This document shows, one piece after another, positions 27,256-38,625 of a stretch of DNA of 64,000 nucleotides (positions are counted from its first letter, which is position 1; the number at the start of each line of letters is the position of its first letter). This stretch comes from Mycobacterium deserti (GTDB taxonomy: Bacteria; Actinomycetota; Actinomycetes; Mycobacteriales; Mycobacteriaceae), in the NCBI RefSeq assembly GCF_025345615.1, contig NZ_JAODWD010000003.1, positions 930,001-994,000 of the forward strand, given 5' to 3'. The notes under the pieces are model-generated. The model saw only the letters and a list, made by a program, of their open reading frames with translations, was not told where the DNA came from and did no database searches. The translations under genes and the position numbers were made by a program.

Positions 27256-29985
27256 GTGAGCCCCGCCAGCGCGACCGACAAGAAGAAGGCGTCCGACGGC
27301 CCAGTCGACCAGAAGCCCACACTCATGCTGCTGGACGGCAATTCGCTGGCGTACCGGGCGTTCTACGCGTTGCCCGCCGAGAACTTCAAGACCCAGGGCG
27401 GGCTGACCACCAACGCCGTGTACGGGTTCACCGCGATGTTGATCAACTTGCTGCGCGACGAACAGCCCAGCCACATCGCCGCCGCGTTCGACGTATCGCG
27501 TAAGACGTTCCGCGTCGACAAATATCCCGAGTACAAAGCGGGCCGGTCCTCCACCCCCGACGAGTTCCGCGGCCAGATCGACATCACCAAGGAGGTACTC
27601 GCCGCGCTCGGCATCACCACGCTGGCTGAACCCGGGTTCGAGGCCGACGACATCATCGCCACGTTGGCCACCCAGGCCCGGGACGAGGGCTACCGGGTGC
27701 TGGTGGTCAGCGGCGACCGTGACTCGCTACAGCTGGTCAGCGACGATGTCACCGTTCTGTACCCGCGTAAGGGCGTCAGCGAGCTGACGCGGTTCACCCC
27801 GGAGGCTGTGCTCGAGAAGTACGGGTTGACCCCGCAGCAGTACCCCGACTTCGCGGCGCTGCGCGGCGACCCCAGCGACAACCTGCCCGGCATCCCCGGT
27901 GTCGGCGAGAAGACCGCGACGAAGTGGATCGCCGAATACGGCTCGTTGCAGGCGCTCGTCGACAAGGTCGACACCGTCAAGGGCAAGGTCGGCGACGCGC
28001 TGCGTGCCAACCTGTCCAGCGTCGTGCTCAACCGCGAACTGACCGACCTGGTCAAGGACGTGCCGCTGGCCCACACACCCGACACGCTGCGGATGCAGTC
28101 CTGGAACCGCGATCAGATCCACCGGCTGTTCGACGATCTGGAGTTCCGGGTGCTGCGCGACCGGCTGTTCGAGACGCTGGCATCGGCCGATCCCGAGGTC
28201 GACCAGGGTTTCGACATCAGGGGAGGTGCGCTGGAGCCCGGCGAACTCGCCGCCTGGCTGGCCGAGCACAGCACGGGGCAACGCTTCGGGATGGCCGTCG
28301 TCGGCACGCATCTGGCGTTCGACGCCGACGCCACCGCGCTGGCCATCGTCGCCGCCGACGGCGACGGCCGCTACATCGATACCTCGACGTTGCACCCCGA
28401 GGACGAGAAGGCGCTTGCGTCGTGGCTGGCCGACCCCGGCCTACCCAAGGCGCTGCACGAGGCCAAGCTCGCCATGCACGATCTGCAAGGGCGTGGGTGG
28501 ACGCTCGCCGGCGTCACGTCTGACACCGCGCTGGCGGCCTACCTTGTTCGCCCCGGGCAGCGCAGCTTCGCTCTCGACGACCTGTCCCTGCGCTACCTCA
28601 AACGCGAATTGCGCGCGGATAACCCCGAACAGCAACAGCTTTCGCTGCTCGATGACACCGACGGAGTCGACGACCAGGCGGTGCAGACCGTGATCCTGCG
28701 GGCCAGCGCGGTGATGGATCTGGCGGACGCGCTCGACGAAGAGTTGGCGCGCATCGACTCGTCTGCGCTGTTGGGCAACATGGAGCTGCCGGTGCAGCGC
28801 GCGTTGGCCGAGATGGAGACCGCAGGTATCGCCGTCGACCTGCCGATGCTGAGCGAGCTGCAGAGCGAGTTCGCCGACCAGATCCGCGATGCCGCCGAGG
28901 CGGCGTACTCGGTGATCGGCAAGCAGATCAACCTCGGCTCGCCCAAGCAGCTACAGGTGGTTCTGTTCGACGAGCTGGAGATGCCGAAGACCAAGCGGAC
29001 CAAGACCGGCTACACCACCGACGCCGATGCGCTGCAATCGTTGTTCGACAAGACCGGCCATCCGTTCCTGCAGCACCTGCTGGCTCACCGCGACGCCACC
29101 AGGCTCAAGGTCACCGTCGACGGGCTGCTCAACTCGGTGGCCTCCGACGGTCGCATCCACACCACGTTCAATCAGACGATCGCCGCGACGGGTCGGTTGT
29201 CCTCGACGGAGCCCAACCTGCAGAACATCCCGATCCGGACCGAGGCGGGTCGGCGGATCCGGGACGCGTTCGTGGTCGGCGAAGGCTATTCGGAGTTGAT
29301 GACCGCCGACTACAGCCAGATCGAGATGCGGATCATGGCGCACCTGTCACGCGACGAGGGCCTGATCGAAGCCTTCAACACCGGCGAGGACCTGCACTCT
29401 TTCGTCGCCTCGCGGGCGTTCGACGTGCCCATCGACGAGGTGACCGCCGAGCTGCGCCGCCGCGTCAAGGCGATGTCCTACGGGCTGGCGTACGGCTTGA
29501 GCGCATACGGTCTCGCGGCGCAGCTCAAGATCTCCACCGAAGAGGCCAAGGTGCAGATGGAGCAGTATTTCGATCGCTTCGGCGGAATCCGCGACTACCT
29601 GCGTGACGTGGTCGACCAGGCACGCAAGGACGGCTATACGTCGACGGTGTTCGGCAGGCGGCGCTATCTGCCGGAACTCGACAGCAGCAACCGCAATGTG
29701 CGCGAGGCCGCTGAACGCGCGGCGCTCAACGCGCCGATCCAGGGCAGCGCCGCCGACATCATCAAGGTGGCGATGATCAACGTCGATTCGGCGCTCAAGG
29801 ACTCCGGGATGAAGTCGCGGATGCTGCTGCAGGTGCACGACGAACTGCTATTCGAGGTCGCCGAGGGCGAGCGCGAGGCGCTGGAGAAGTTGGTCGCGGA
29901 GCAGATGGGCAATGCCTATCCGCTAGACGTTCCCCTCGAGGTGTCGGTCGGTTACGGCCGCAGCTGGGACAGCGCCGCCCACTGA
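27256..29985 (+). CDS. polA: DNA polymerase I
   Basis: The 909-aa enzyme has an N-terminal 5'-3' exonuclease domain (TLMLLDGNSLAYRAFYALP, GFEADDIIATLA, LRGDPSDNLPGIPGVGEKTA). The central 3'-5' exonuclease region lacks the catalytic acidic motifs, as in other mycobacterial Pol I. The polymerase domain has motif A (MTADYSQIEMRIMAHL), the O-helix RRRVKAMSYGLAYG and motif C (LLQVHDELLFE). It fills gaps in excision repair and replaces primers. GTG at 27256 aligns with the family start; the frame is open from 27226. Confidence 0.97.
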   Translation: MSPASATDKKKASDGPVDQKPTLMLLDGNSLAYRAFYALPAENFKTQGGLTTNAVYGFTAMLINLLRDEQPSHIAAAFDVSRKTFRVDKYPEYKAGRSSTPDEFRGQIDITKEVLAALGITTLAEPGFEADDIIATLATQARDEGYRVLVVSGDRDSLQLVSDDVTVLYPRKGVSELTRFTPEAVLEKYGLTPQQYPDFAALRGDPSDNLPGIPGVGEKTATKWIAEYGSLQALVDKVDTVKGKVGDALRANLSSVVLNRELTDLVKDVPLAHTPDTLRMQSWNRDQIHRLFDDLEFRVLRDRLFETLASADPEVDQGFDIRGGALEPGELAAWLAEHSTGQRFGMAVVGTHLAFDADATALAIVAADGDGRYIDTSTLHPEDEKALASWLADPGLPKALHEAKLAMHDLQGRGWTLAGVTSDTALAAYLVRPGQRSFALDDLSLRYLKRELRADNPEQQQLSLLDDTDGVDDQAVQTVILRASAVMDLADALDEELARIDSSALLGNMELPVQRALAEMETAGIAVDLPMLSELQSEFADQIRDAAEAAYSVIGKQINLGSPKQLQVVLFDELEMPKTKRTKTGYTTDADALQSLFDKTGHPFLQHLLAHRDATRLKVTVDGLLNSVASDGRIHTTFNQTIAATGRLSSTEPNLQNIPIRTEAGRRIRDAFVVGEGYSELMTADYSQIEMRIMAHLSRDEGLIEAFNTGEDLHSFVASRAFDVPIDEVTAELRRRVKAMSYGLAYGLSAYGLAAQLKISTEEAKVQMEQYFDRFGGIRDYLRDVVDQARKDGYTSTVFGRRRYLPELDSSNRNVREAAERAALNAPIQGSAADIIKVAMINVDSALKDSGMKSRMLLQVHDELLFEVAEGEREALEKLVAEQMGNAYPLDVPLEVSVGYGRSWDSAAH

Positions 29986-29989
29986 CGGG

Positions 29990-30628
29990 TCAGCGCGCCT
30001 CGGCGACCAGACCAATGCCGAGCGCCACAAGCATCGCTCCCATGGCACGTTCGATGCGACGGCGAACGTTGGTTCGGCTCAACAGGTTTCGTGCCCGGTC
30101 CGCTGCCAGTACCACGGCCGCGCACCACGCGGTGTCGACCACCAACTGAATCACCGCCAGCACAAGCAGCGTCAGCAGGACGGGGCCGCTTGACGGCAGG
30201 AACTGCGGGATGACCGCGATTCCGAAGGCGGCCGCCTTCGGATTGGCCGCAATCGACAAGAGGGCGGCGCGAAAGGCGGCGGCGGGCGTGCGTCCGCGCG
30301 CAGGCAGCGGCACCTCGGTCGCAGCGGAATGGTCGGCGTTGCGCCATGCGCTGATGCCCAGCCAGATCAGGATCCCCGCACCGATGACGTGCAACGCCAA
30401 CGACAGCGCCCGGTTGGCCATGAGCAGCACCGACAGTCCGGCGCCGCCGGCCAGGGTCCACCCGAATATCCCGATCTCGTTGCCGACGACAGCGGCCAGG
30501 CCCGCCGCACGGCCGTCGCGCACCGAGCGGTGCAGGAAGAGCGCCGTCGCCGGCCCCGGAAGCGCAGCCAAGATCACACACGCCACGAGAAATGCCGGCA
30601 GCACCTCGAGGACGTGGTCTAGCTGCAT
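29990..30628 (-). CDS. LysE/RhtB family amino-acid exporter
   Basis: The 212-aa protein has six helices of the LysE type: LPGPATALFLHRSVRDGRAAGL near the N-terminus and ANPKAAAFGIAVIPQFLP in the middle are family signatures. It would export an amino acid or related metabolite across the membrane. It ends 4 nt after the convergent polA stop. No regulator is adjacent. Confidence 0.87.
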   Translation of the reverse strand: MQLDHVLEVLPAFLVACVILAALPGPATALFLHRSVRDGRAAGLAAVVGNEIGIFGWTLAGGAGLSVLLMANRALSLALHVIGAGILIWLGISAWRNADHSAATEVPLPARGRTPAAAFRAALLSIAANPKAAAFGIAVIPQFLPSSGPVLLTLLVLAVIQLVVDTAWCAAVVLAADRARNLLSRTNVRRRIERAMGAMLVALGIGLVAEAR

Positions 30629-30660
30629 GTGCGAAGTATGGCCGACCAGCGCAATTGTTT

Positions 30661-31896
30661 TTAGCCGCCGACGAACGGCGCGCGGTAGCCGGCCAGGTGC
30701 TGCAGCATCGGAGCGGCGGCCCGCGCCGCGTGCACCGCGTAAGCCTCCTCGGTCTGCAGCGCGGCGACCCGCTCGTCGCCGAACCCGCGCTCGATCCGAT
30801 CACGGACGAACGCCAGTTCCACCACCTGCGCCGCGAAACTCTTGACCGCCTTGCCGCCGGGTTTGCCGCCCACCCTCTTGGCTTCGCCGATGGCCAGCTT
30901 TCGGGTGCGGATCGAGCCCAACCAGGTGGCTTCGTTGGGTGTCACGAGCCCCGCCTGCACCATCCCGGGCAGCTTGGCGGCGACCACGCGTTGTTCGCGG
31001 CGGCGGCTCTGCACAGCGAGCACGATCGCCATCGCGAAGATCGGCACCATCCAGAACAGGTAGGTCCCGAAATACCACCCGATGCCCAACAGCGAGGAGC
31101 CGTTCCACAGCCCGTGCATCACGACCGCGCCGAGGTAGCCGAGCAGAAGGCAGATGGCCTTCGCGGCGACGCCTCGCCGGTGCAGGGCGAAGTAGACGCC
31201 GAGGCCGAACATCGTGGTGAACAGGGAATGCGCGAACGGCGCCATGACCAGTCGCAGGGCGGCGGTCAGGAGGGAGTCGCCCAGCGACTCGCCACCGGCG
31301 ATGTAGAGGATGTCTTCGAGCCACGCGAACCCAGCCCCGACGAGGCCCGCGTACACCAGGCAGTCGGTCAGCGAATTGAGCTCGTTGCGGCGGCGGCCGG
31401 TCATCATGACCACCAGGAACAGGCCCTTGGCCGCCTCCTCGACCAGCGGCGCGCCGACGGCCACCGAGACCCAGCTCACCTCGTCGGTGGCCCCGCCGGT
31501 GATCAACGACTCGAGGTAGAGGCCGACGACCAGCGACAGGATGACGGCCACCGATGCGCCCCACAGGAACGCGAAGACCAGCAGCCGGGGCGGCTCCGGC
31601 TCCCACCGGTCCAGCCATATGTAGGCCAGGATCACCACCGCCATGGTCACGCTCGAAAGGACGAAGCCGATGCCGGCGCCGACCGGATTGAGCGCGGTCA
31701 GCAGGATGACGATCAAGCCCGCCACGGTGCCGAGCAGGATGAGCACCACCAGCGGCGCCCCCACCTTGCGTACCTTCCGCTGCAACGGCGGATACATAGG
31801 CCACGGTGGGTGGGGCGGCTGTGGCTGCTGAGGCGCGCCGGCGTAGGACACGTCAGGAGGGTAACTGCACGGGACGCCCGCCGGAGGGAGCGCCAT
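30661..31896 (-). CDS. PrsW-family intramembrane metalloprotease
   Basis: The 411-aa protein has a Pro/Gln-rich cytoplasmic N-terminus (residues 1-40), then about nine helices. The PrsW active-site motifs are present: EEAAKG at 153-158, Glu194 in GFAWLEDILYI, His223 in FAHSLFT and His261 in HGLWNG. PrsW-type proteases cut membrane-anchored regulators such as anti-sigma factors; no obvious substrate is nearby. ATG at 31896 gives the full tail, though an internal GTG at 31851 is also possible. Confidence 0.85.
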   Translation of the reverse strand: MALPPAGVPCSYPPDVSYAGAPQQPQPPHPPWPMYPPLQRKVRKVGAPLVVLILLGTVAGLIVILLTALNPVGAGIGFVLSSVTMAVVILAYIWLDRWEPEPPRLLVFAFLWGASVAVILSLVVGLYLESLITGGATDEVSWVSVAVGAPLVEEAAKGLFLVVMMTGRRRNELNSLTDCLVYAGLVGAGFAWLEDILYIAGGESLGDSLLTAALRLVMAPFAHSLFTTMFGLGVYFALHRRGVAAKAICLLLGYLGAVVMHGLWNGSSLLGIGWYFGTYLFWMVPIFAMAIVLAVQSRRREQRVVAAKLPGMVQAGLVTPNEATWLGSIRTRKLAIGEAKRVGGKPGGKAVKSFAAQVVELAFVRDRIERGFGDERVAALQTEEAYAVHAARAAAPMLQHLAGYRAPFVGG

Positions 31897-31984
31897 GACG
31901 TGAATCGAGCTCGAAACACGCCGTCGCGTCCCACGCGTCGCCCACGCTCCCGTCGATCATGATCCCCAGTTGGGCAGACCGGGT

Positions 31985-32020
31985 TTGTCCAGCATGTGCA
32001 CCGTCGAGTAACCTCGACGG
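31985..32020 (+). promoter_or_regulatory. rpsA promoter with inverted repeat over the -10
   Basis: TTGTCC (31985-31990), an 18-bp spacer and TAACCT (32009-32014) make a housekeeping-type promoter about 120 bp before rpsA. The -10 sits in a perfect inverted repeat, CCGTCGAG-TAAC-CTCGACGG (32001-32020), which would suit a repressor or mark a hairpin at the mRNA start. Confidence 0.5.
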
Positions 32021-32136
32021 GTACCCGTCTGTGCAAGATCGCGGGTGCACAGCATTAGAGAGTCGGCGTCCGCGCCGGAAGCAAAACCCAGATGTCCAAT
32101 TCCCTACGACCCAACCTGTCCGGAGCAACCCACCAC

Positions 32137-33585
32137 ATGCCAAGTCCCTCCGTCACCTCGCCGCAAGTAGCCGTCAACGACATCGGCTCGGCTGAGGACT
32201 TTCTCGCCGCCATCGACAAAACCATCAAATACTTCAACGATGGCGACATCGTCGAGGGAACCATCGTCAAGGTTGACCGCGACGAGGTCCTGCTCGACAT
32301 CGGCTACAAGACCGAAGGCGTCATCCCTTCCCGTGAGCTCTCCATCAAGCACGACGTCGACCCCAACGAGGTCGTCTCCGTCGGCGATGAGGTCGAAGCT
32401 CTGGTCCTCACCAAGGAGGACAAGGAAGGCCGCCTGATCCTGTCCAAGAAGCGCGCTCAGTACGAGCGCGCCTGGGGCACCATCGAGGAGCTCAAGGAGA
32501 AGGACGAGGCCGTCAAGGGCACCGTCATCGAGGTCGTCAAGGGCGGCCTGATCCTCGACATCGGCCTGCGCGGCTTCCTGCCCGCATCGCTGGTGGAGAT
32601 GCGTCGGGTCCGCGATCTGCAGCCGTACATCGGCAAGGAGATCGAGGCCAAGATCATCGAGCTCGACAAGAACCGCAACAACGTGGTGCTCTCCCGCCGC
32701 GCCTGGCTGGAGCAGACCCAGTCCGAGGTGCGCAGCGAGTTCCTCAACCAGCTGCAGAAGGGCGCCATCCGCAAGGGTGTGGTGTCCTCGATCGTCAACT
32801 TCGGCGCATTCGTCGATCTCGGCGGTGTCGACGGCCTGGTGCACGTCTCCGAGCTGTCCTGGAAGCACATCGACCACCCCTCCGAGGTCGTCCAGGTCGG
32901 CGACGAGGTCACCGTCGAGGTGCTCGACGTCGACATGGACCGCGAGCGGGTGTCGTTGTCGCTCAAGGCAACTCAGGAAGATCCCTGGCGCCACTTCGCC
33001 CGCACCCATGCGATCGGCCAGATCGTGCCCGGCAAGGTCACCAAGCTGGTGCCGTTCGGCGCGTTCGTCCGCGTCGAGGAGGGTATCGAGGGCCTGGTGC
33101 ACATCTCCGAGCTGTCCGAGCGCCACGTCGAGGTCCCCGACCAGGTGGTGCAGGTCGGCGACGACGCGATGGTCAAGGTCATCGACATCGACCTGGAGCG
33201 TCGCCGTATCTCGCTGAGCCTCAAGCAGGCCAACGAGGACTACACCGAGGAGTTCGAGGCCTGGAAGTACGGCATGGCCGACAGCTACGACGAGCAGGGC
33301 AACTACATCTTCCCGGAGGGCTTCGACTCCGAGACCAACGAATGGCTCGAGGGTTTCGAGAAGCAGCGTGAGGAGTGGGAGGCCCGCTACGCCGAGGCCG
33401 AGCGCCGCTACAAGATGCACACCACGCAGATGGAGAAGTTCGCCGCCGCTGAAGAAGCCGAAGTCGAGGCGGCGGGATCCAGGCCCAACGGCTCGTCGCG
33501 TTCCGAGGAGTCCCAGGCCGGCGGCTCGCTGGCCAGCGACGCCCAGTTGGCCGCGCTGCGGGAGAAGCTCGCCGGTAACGCCTAA
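32137..33585 (+). CDS. rpsA: 30S ribosomal protein S1
   Basis: The 482-aa protein is nearly identical in wording to mycobacterial S1: four S1 RNA-binding domains (about residues 36-105, 123-188, 209-277, 294-363; KGVVSSIVNFGAFVDLGGVDG marks the third). A Glu-rich helix and the C-terminal SLASDAQLAALREKLAGNA follow, the tail where pyrazinamide-related variation is reported in M. tuberculosis. ATG at 32137 matches the family N-terminus MPSPSVTSPQVAVNDIG; the frame is open from 32092. Confidence 0.97.
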   Translation: MPSPSVTSPQVAVNDIGSAEDFLAAIDKTIKYFNDGDIVEGTIVKVDRDEVLLDIGYKTEGVIPSRELSIKHDVDPNEVVSVGDEVEALVLTKEDKEGRLILSKKRAQYERAWGTIEELKEKDEAVKGTVIEVVKGGLILDIGLRGFLPASLVEMRRVRDLQPYIGKEIEAKIIELDKNRNNVVLSRRAWLEQTQSEVRSEFLNQLQKGAIRKGVVSSIVNFGAFVDLGGVDGLVHVSELSWKHIDHPSEVVQVGDEVTVEVLDVDMDRERVSLSLKATQEDPWRHFARTHAIGQIVPGKVTKLVPFGAFVRVEEGIEGLVHISELSERHVEVPDQVVQVGDDAMVKVIDIDLERRRISLSLKQANEDYTEEFEAWKYGMADSYDEQGNYIFPEGFDSETNEWLEGFEKQREEWEARYAEAERRYKMHTTQMEKFAAAEEAEVEAAGSRPNGSSRSEESQAGGSLASDAQLAALREKLAGNA

Positions 33586-33598
33586 CCGGCCTACCGGA

Positions 33599-33639
33599 AC
33601 GAACGCCTCGGCTCACCGGAGTCGGGGCGTTCGTCTTTT
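33599..33639 (+). terminator. Intrinsic terminator after rpsA
   Basis: Nine-bp perfect arms (ACGAACGCC / GGCGTTCGT) enclose an 18-nt loop and are followed by CTTTT. It separates rpsA from coaE, which therefore needs its own promoter (CACACT at 33651-33656 is 6 nt before the coaE GTG). Confidence 0.8.
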
Positions 33640-33662
33640 CGCGCTCCTGACACACTGGTGCG

Positions 33663-34874
33663 GTGCTGCGAATCGGTCTATCTGGCGGTATCGGCGCCGG
33701 AAAATCAACGGTGTCCGCCACATTCGGTGAGCTCGGGGGAATAGTCGTCGACGGCGACGTGATCGCCCGCGAGGTCGTCGAACCCGGGACCGAGGGCCTG
33801 GCCAAGCTGGTCGATGCGTTCGGCAAGGACATTCTGCAGGACGACGGGACGCTCAACCGGCCTGCGCTGGCCGCGATCGCTTTCAGCGACGAGGAAAAGC
33901 GAAAGACGTTGAACGGCATCGTGCACCCGCTGGTCGGCAGGCGGCGCGAGGAACTGATCGCCGCGGCCGCCGCCGACGCCGTGATCGTCGAGGACATCCC
34001 TCTGCTCGTCGAATCCGGTATGGCGCCGATGTTCCCATTGGTGGTGATCGTCCACGCCGAGGAAGACTTGCGGGTACAGCGTCTGATCGAGTACCGCGGG
34101 TTCAGCGAGGAAGACGCCCGTGCCCGGATCGCGACGCAAGCCACCGAGGAGCAGCGGCGCGCCGTCGCCGACGTGTGGCTGGACAATGCAGGCAGCCCGG
34201 AGGAACTCGTCGAGAAGGCTCGCGAGTTGTGGCACGAGCGGATCCTGCCCTTTGCGCACAACGTGCACGACGGGCGGCCCGCGCGCCCGGAACCGGTTCT
34301 GGTGCCTTATGACTCGACGTGGCCCGACCAGGCTCGGCGCGCCGTCGCACGGCTCAACACGGCGTGCCGGCACCGCGCCAAGCGCATCGACCACATCGGA
34401 TCGACTGCGGTGCCGGGCATGGACGCCAAGGACGTCATCGACATCCAGGTGACGGTCGGCTCACTGGAGGTGGCCGACGAACTCCGCGATGCGTTGACCG
34501 GCGCCGGTTATGTGCACCGGCAGCACACCGCTGACGTGGGTAAGTCCGACGCGCGCAGCACCGTCGCGGAGTTCGACCGCACCAACGGTGAACACATGTG
34601 GCACAAGCGGCTTCACTGCTCGGCTGATCCCGGACGGCCGACGAATGTGCATCTTCGGGTCGAGGGCCGGCCGAACCAGCAGTTCGCGTTGCTGTTCGTC
34701 GACTGGCTCCGCGCCAACCCGTCCGCGCACAGCGACTACCTGGCTTTGAAGCGCCGGGTCGCGCAGCAGGGCCACGAGTCGACGGACAGTTACGCGGAGG
34801 CGAAGGAGCCCTGGTTCCTGGACAACTACCGGCGCGCCTGGGAGTGGGCCGACGAGACCGACTGGGCCCCCTAG
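33663..34874 (+). CDS. coaE: Dephospho-CoA kinase fused to a GrpB-like domain
   Basis: The 403-aa protein begins with the kinase P-loop GGIGAGKST (residues 8-16) and the DPCK motifs (VVDGDVIAREVVEPG, AFSDEEKRKTLNGIVHPL). It continues from about residue 210 into a complete GrpB/UPF0157 domain (VPYDSTWPDQARRAVARL, IDHIGSTAVPGM, KDVIDIQVTV). It phosphorylates dephospho-CoA in the last step of CoA synthesis. The GrpB-fused form is the mycobacterial norm and helps folding according to work on the M. tuberculosis enzyme. The start is GTG. Confidence 0.95.
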   Translation: MLRIGLSGGIGAGKSTVSATFGELGGIVVDGDVIAREVVEPGTEGLAKLVDAFGKDILQDDGTLNRPALAAIAFSDEEKRKTLNGIVHPLVGRRREELIAAAAADAVIVEDIPLLVESGMAPMFPLVVIVHAEEDLRVQRLIEYRGFSEEDARARIATQATEEQRRAVADVWLDNAGSPEELVEKARELWHERILPFAHNVHDGRPARPEPVLVPYDSTWPDQARRAVARLNTACRHRAKRIDHIGSTAVPGMDAKDVIDIQVTVGSLEVADELRDALTGAGYVHRQHTADVGKSDARSTVAEFDRTNGEHMWHKRLHCSADPGRPTNVHLRVEGRPNQQFALLFVDWLRANPSAHSDYLALKRRVAQQGHESTDSYAEAKEPWFLDNYRRAWEWADETDWAP

Positions 34875-34877
34875 ACC

Positions 34878-35441
34878 TCAGGCTTGCGGAGGCGCCGGCT
34901 CCACCGGCGGCGCATTCGGATCGGCCGGCGGCACCACGTTCGGGTCCTCGGCCGGAATCAGACCGGCACTTGTGTCCAACGGCGCCCCGCACTGCAGCGT
35001 CCCGTACCTCGGATCGTCCTTGACGCGGAAGAATCTCGGAGCGATGAACTGGTCGGCCTGCGCGACGATCTGGTCGTCGACGAGGATCTCGCAGTGCAGG
35101 TTCGACCCGTACGGCCATTGGATGGTCACTTCCATCCCCGCCAGCTTGGGATCGTCGATGACCGTGTTGACCTCGAACGTTTGTCCGGGCAGCAGCGTGG
35201 GTTGCTCGCTGTTGACGTTCGTGTCGTCGATCTTGTACGCGACCACCGCTCCTCTGGACGTCCCGTCCGCGCGGGCGCGGTAGATCACGTTGTGCAGCAC
35301 GTCGGACTCAGGCGCAGGCTGCTGCTCGATCTGTGGCTCGGCCGCCGGATCCGCGACGGCCGGCGCCGGAACCGCCGAGGAACCCGCAAGCACAGCCACG
35401 GTGGCCGCTACGGCGGTCCACCCGCGCTTGCTGGGACTCAT
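34878..35441 (-). CDS. Secreted hypothetical protein
   Basis: The 187-aa product has a clear signal peptide (basic MSPSKRGW, hydrophobic core, cleavage after AVA near residue 30) and a beta-rich domain with two Cys (LHCEILVDD and TLQCGAPLD) likely joined by a disulfide. The C-terminus is Pro-rich (EPAPPQA). I recognise no function. ATG at 35441 is chosen because it gives the intact signal peptide; the frame runs on to 35570. Confidence 0.72.
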   Translation of the reverse strand: MSPSKRGWTAVAATVAVLAGSSAVPAPAVADPAAEPQIEQQPAPESDVLHNVIYRARADGTSRGAVVAYKIDDTNVNSEQPTLLPGQTFEVNTVIDDPKLAGMEVTIQWPYGSNLHCEILVDDQIVAQADQFIAPRFFRVKDDPRYGTLQCGAPLDTSAGLIPAEDPNVVPPADPNAPPVEPAPPQA

Positions 35442-35527
35442 GGAACCAGAGAGTACCGCCACCGGCGCGCGCCTCAAACTCACTATTGTTCTCATCACAA
35501 TCAAGATCGATGGCGAACGGACGGCCG

Positions 35528-36061
35528 TTACGCGCGCCAGGTGAGGGTCATTCCTTCGGTGTCCAGCCACCGTTGGAGGTCATATCCGTGCCGCGACAGG
35601 CCGTCAATGGCCGAGACCGCCGTCTGAACCGCTTGTTCGCCGGTTTCGGGGGTGAGCAGACCGTGCCGGACGGCGGTGAGTAACTCGTCGACATCGCAGA
35701 TCTCGACCTCGACGCCCGTGCGGATCACGAGGTCGAGGTAGTGGTCCTCGGCATGCCACTCGGTCGGACCCGGCGTGAAGCGTCCGACGTCGAGGTAGAA
35801 GTCCTGGTCCCGTTCGTGGCCCGGGTTGAAATGAAACACCGTCGCGCGCAACCCCAGTGATGGCAGCAGCCACGACTCTAGATAGTGGAACTGGGCGCGT
35901 CCGGGCGTCGGCCGAGCCATGTAGAGGCCCCACGGCTCGACGGAGTAGACGTCGACGGCCCGCACGATGCCTTTGGGGTCGGTGTTGGTGCGGGCGACCA
36001 GGTCGAATGTTTCGTGCTTGGGAGCGTGAATGGCCCCAGGATAGGCCGCGTCACGGTTCAC
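35528..36061 (-). CDS. DUF402 domain protein (Rv1632c homologue)
   Basis: The 177-aa protein carries the DUF402 signature: KHETFDLVARTNTDPKG, YLESWLLPSLGLRATVFHFNPGHE and the acidic EDHYLDLVI. DUF402 proteins in other bacteria are nucleoside-diphosphate phosphatases or RNA-pyrophosphohydrolase-associated enzymes; the activity of this subgroup is not known. GTG at 36061 overlaps the preceding stop (GTGA). The 3' end overlaps the non-coding upstream part of the secreted-protein frame only. Confidence 0.83.
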   Translation of the reverse strand: MNRDAAYPGAIHAPKHETFDLVARTNTDPKGIVRAVDVYSVEPWGLYMARPTPGRAQFHYLESWLLPSLGLRATVFHFNPGHERDQDFYLDVGRFTPGPTEWHAEDHYLDLVIRTGVEVEICDVDELLTAVRHGLLTPETGEQAVQTAVSAIDGLSRHGYDLQRWLDTEGMTLTWRA

Positions 36062-36360
36062 CGCTGGCGGCGACGGCGCAGGTCGATGGTGAGCGGGCCC
36101 CGGCCCCTGGGGCGGGTGACGACCCGCAGGACCGCACCGACGATCAGCGACACCCAGACGCCGCTCCACAGCAGGCTCGCCGCGTCCCACCACGTGCACT
36201 GCTCGCTGGGCCCGAGACCGCTGTTATGCGCGCATGCGGCGCCCATGGCCTCGGCGACGGCCTGGGGACCCGGCTTGATCAGCAGCACCAGGCAGACGGC
36301 GCCGAGAACCAGCAGAACGAGGCCGAGCAGTCGCAGCGCGATCCGGAGAACTTCGGGCAC
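36058..36360 (-). CDS. Small membrane protein
   Basis: The 100-aa protein has two hydrophobic helices (residues 6-28 and 58-80) joined by a loop containing two Cys ([17 protein letters not shown]), and a strongly basic C-terminus (LRRRRQR). The loop Cys would face outside and may form a disulfide. Function is unknown. It is translationally coupled to the DUF402 gene and transcribed divergently from uvrB. Confidence 0.7.
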   Translation of the reverse strand: MPEVLRIALRLLGLVLLVLGAVCLVLLIKPGPQAVAEAMGAACAHNSGLGPSEQCTWWDAASLLWSGVWVSLIVGAVLRVVTRPRGRGPLTIDLRRRRQR

Positions 36361-36401
36361 CGCGCCAAGGTAACGCGCTCATCGTTCCGACGGGAATGAA
36401 C

Positions 36402-36424
36402 TTGTCGGTGTCCGCGCTTAACCT
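36402..36424 (+). promoter_or_regulatory. PafBC/RecA-NDp-type damage promoter of uvrB
   Basis: TTGTCGGTG-N8-TAACCT matches the mycobacterial LexA-independent consensus tTGTCRGTG-N8-TAnnnT at all fixed positions. The -10 ends 7 nt before the ATG at 36432, so the mRNA should be leaderless and damage-inducible. Confidence 0.8.
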
Positions 36425-36431
36425 GGTGAAT

Positions 36432-38582
<2,151 letters not shown>

Positions 38583-38588
38583 GCGGGC

Positions 38589-38619
38589 TTGACCTCAACG
38601 GAGGTTGAGCTCCTACCGT
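38589..38619 (+). promoter_or_regulatory. MerR/SoxR-type promoter of the MFS gene
   Basis: TTGACC (38589-38594) and TACCGT (38614-38619) are separated by 19 bp, the stretched spacer that MerR-family activators correct. The inverted repeat CTCAAC-N4-GTTGAG (38594-38609) fills the spacer and resembles soxbox-type operators. The GTG start follows 6 nt later, so the mRNA is probably leaderless. Confidence 0.65.
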
Positions 38620-38625
38620 GACTGC

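Noticed and set aside
30592..31962. 456-aa plus-strand frame opposite the PrsW gene
   Set aside because: It is the complement of a clear PrsW protease with all active-site motifs, and the frame has no recognisable domain.
32104..33420. Long 438-aa minus-strand frame opposite rpsA
   Set aside because: It has the repetitive LDDL/DVDDLD composition of the complement of GC-rich S1 domains; rpsA on the plus strand is certain.
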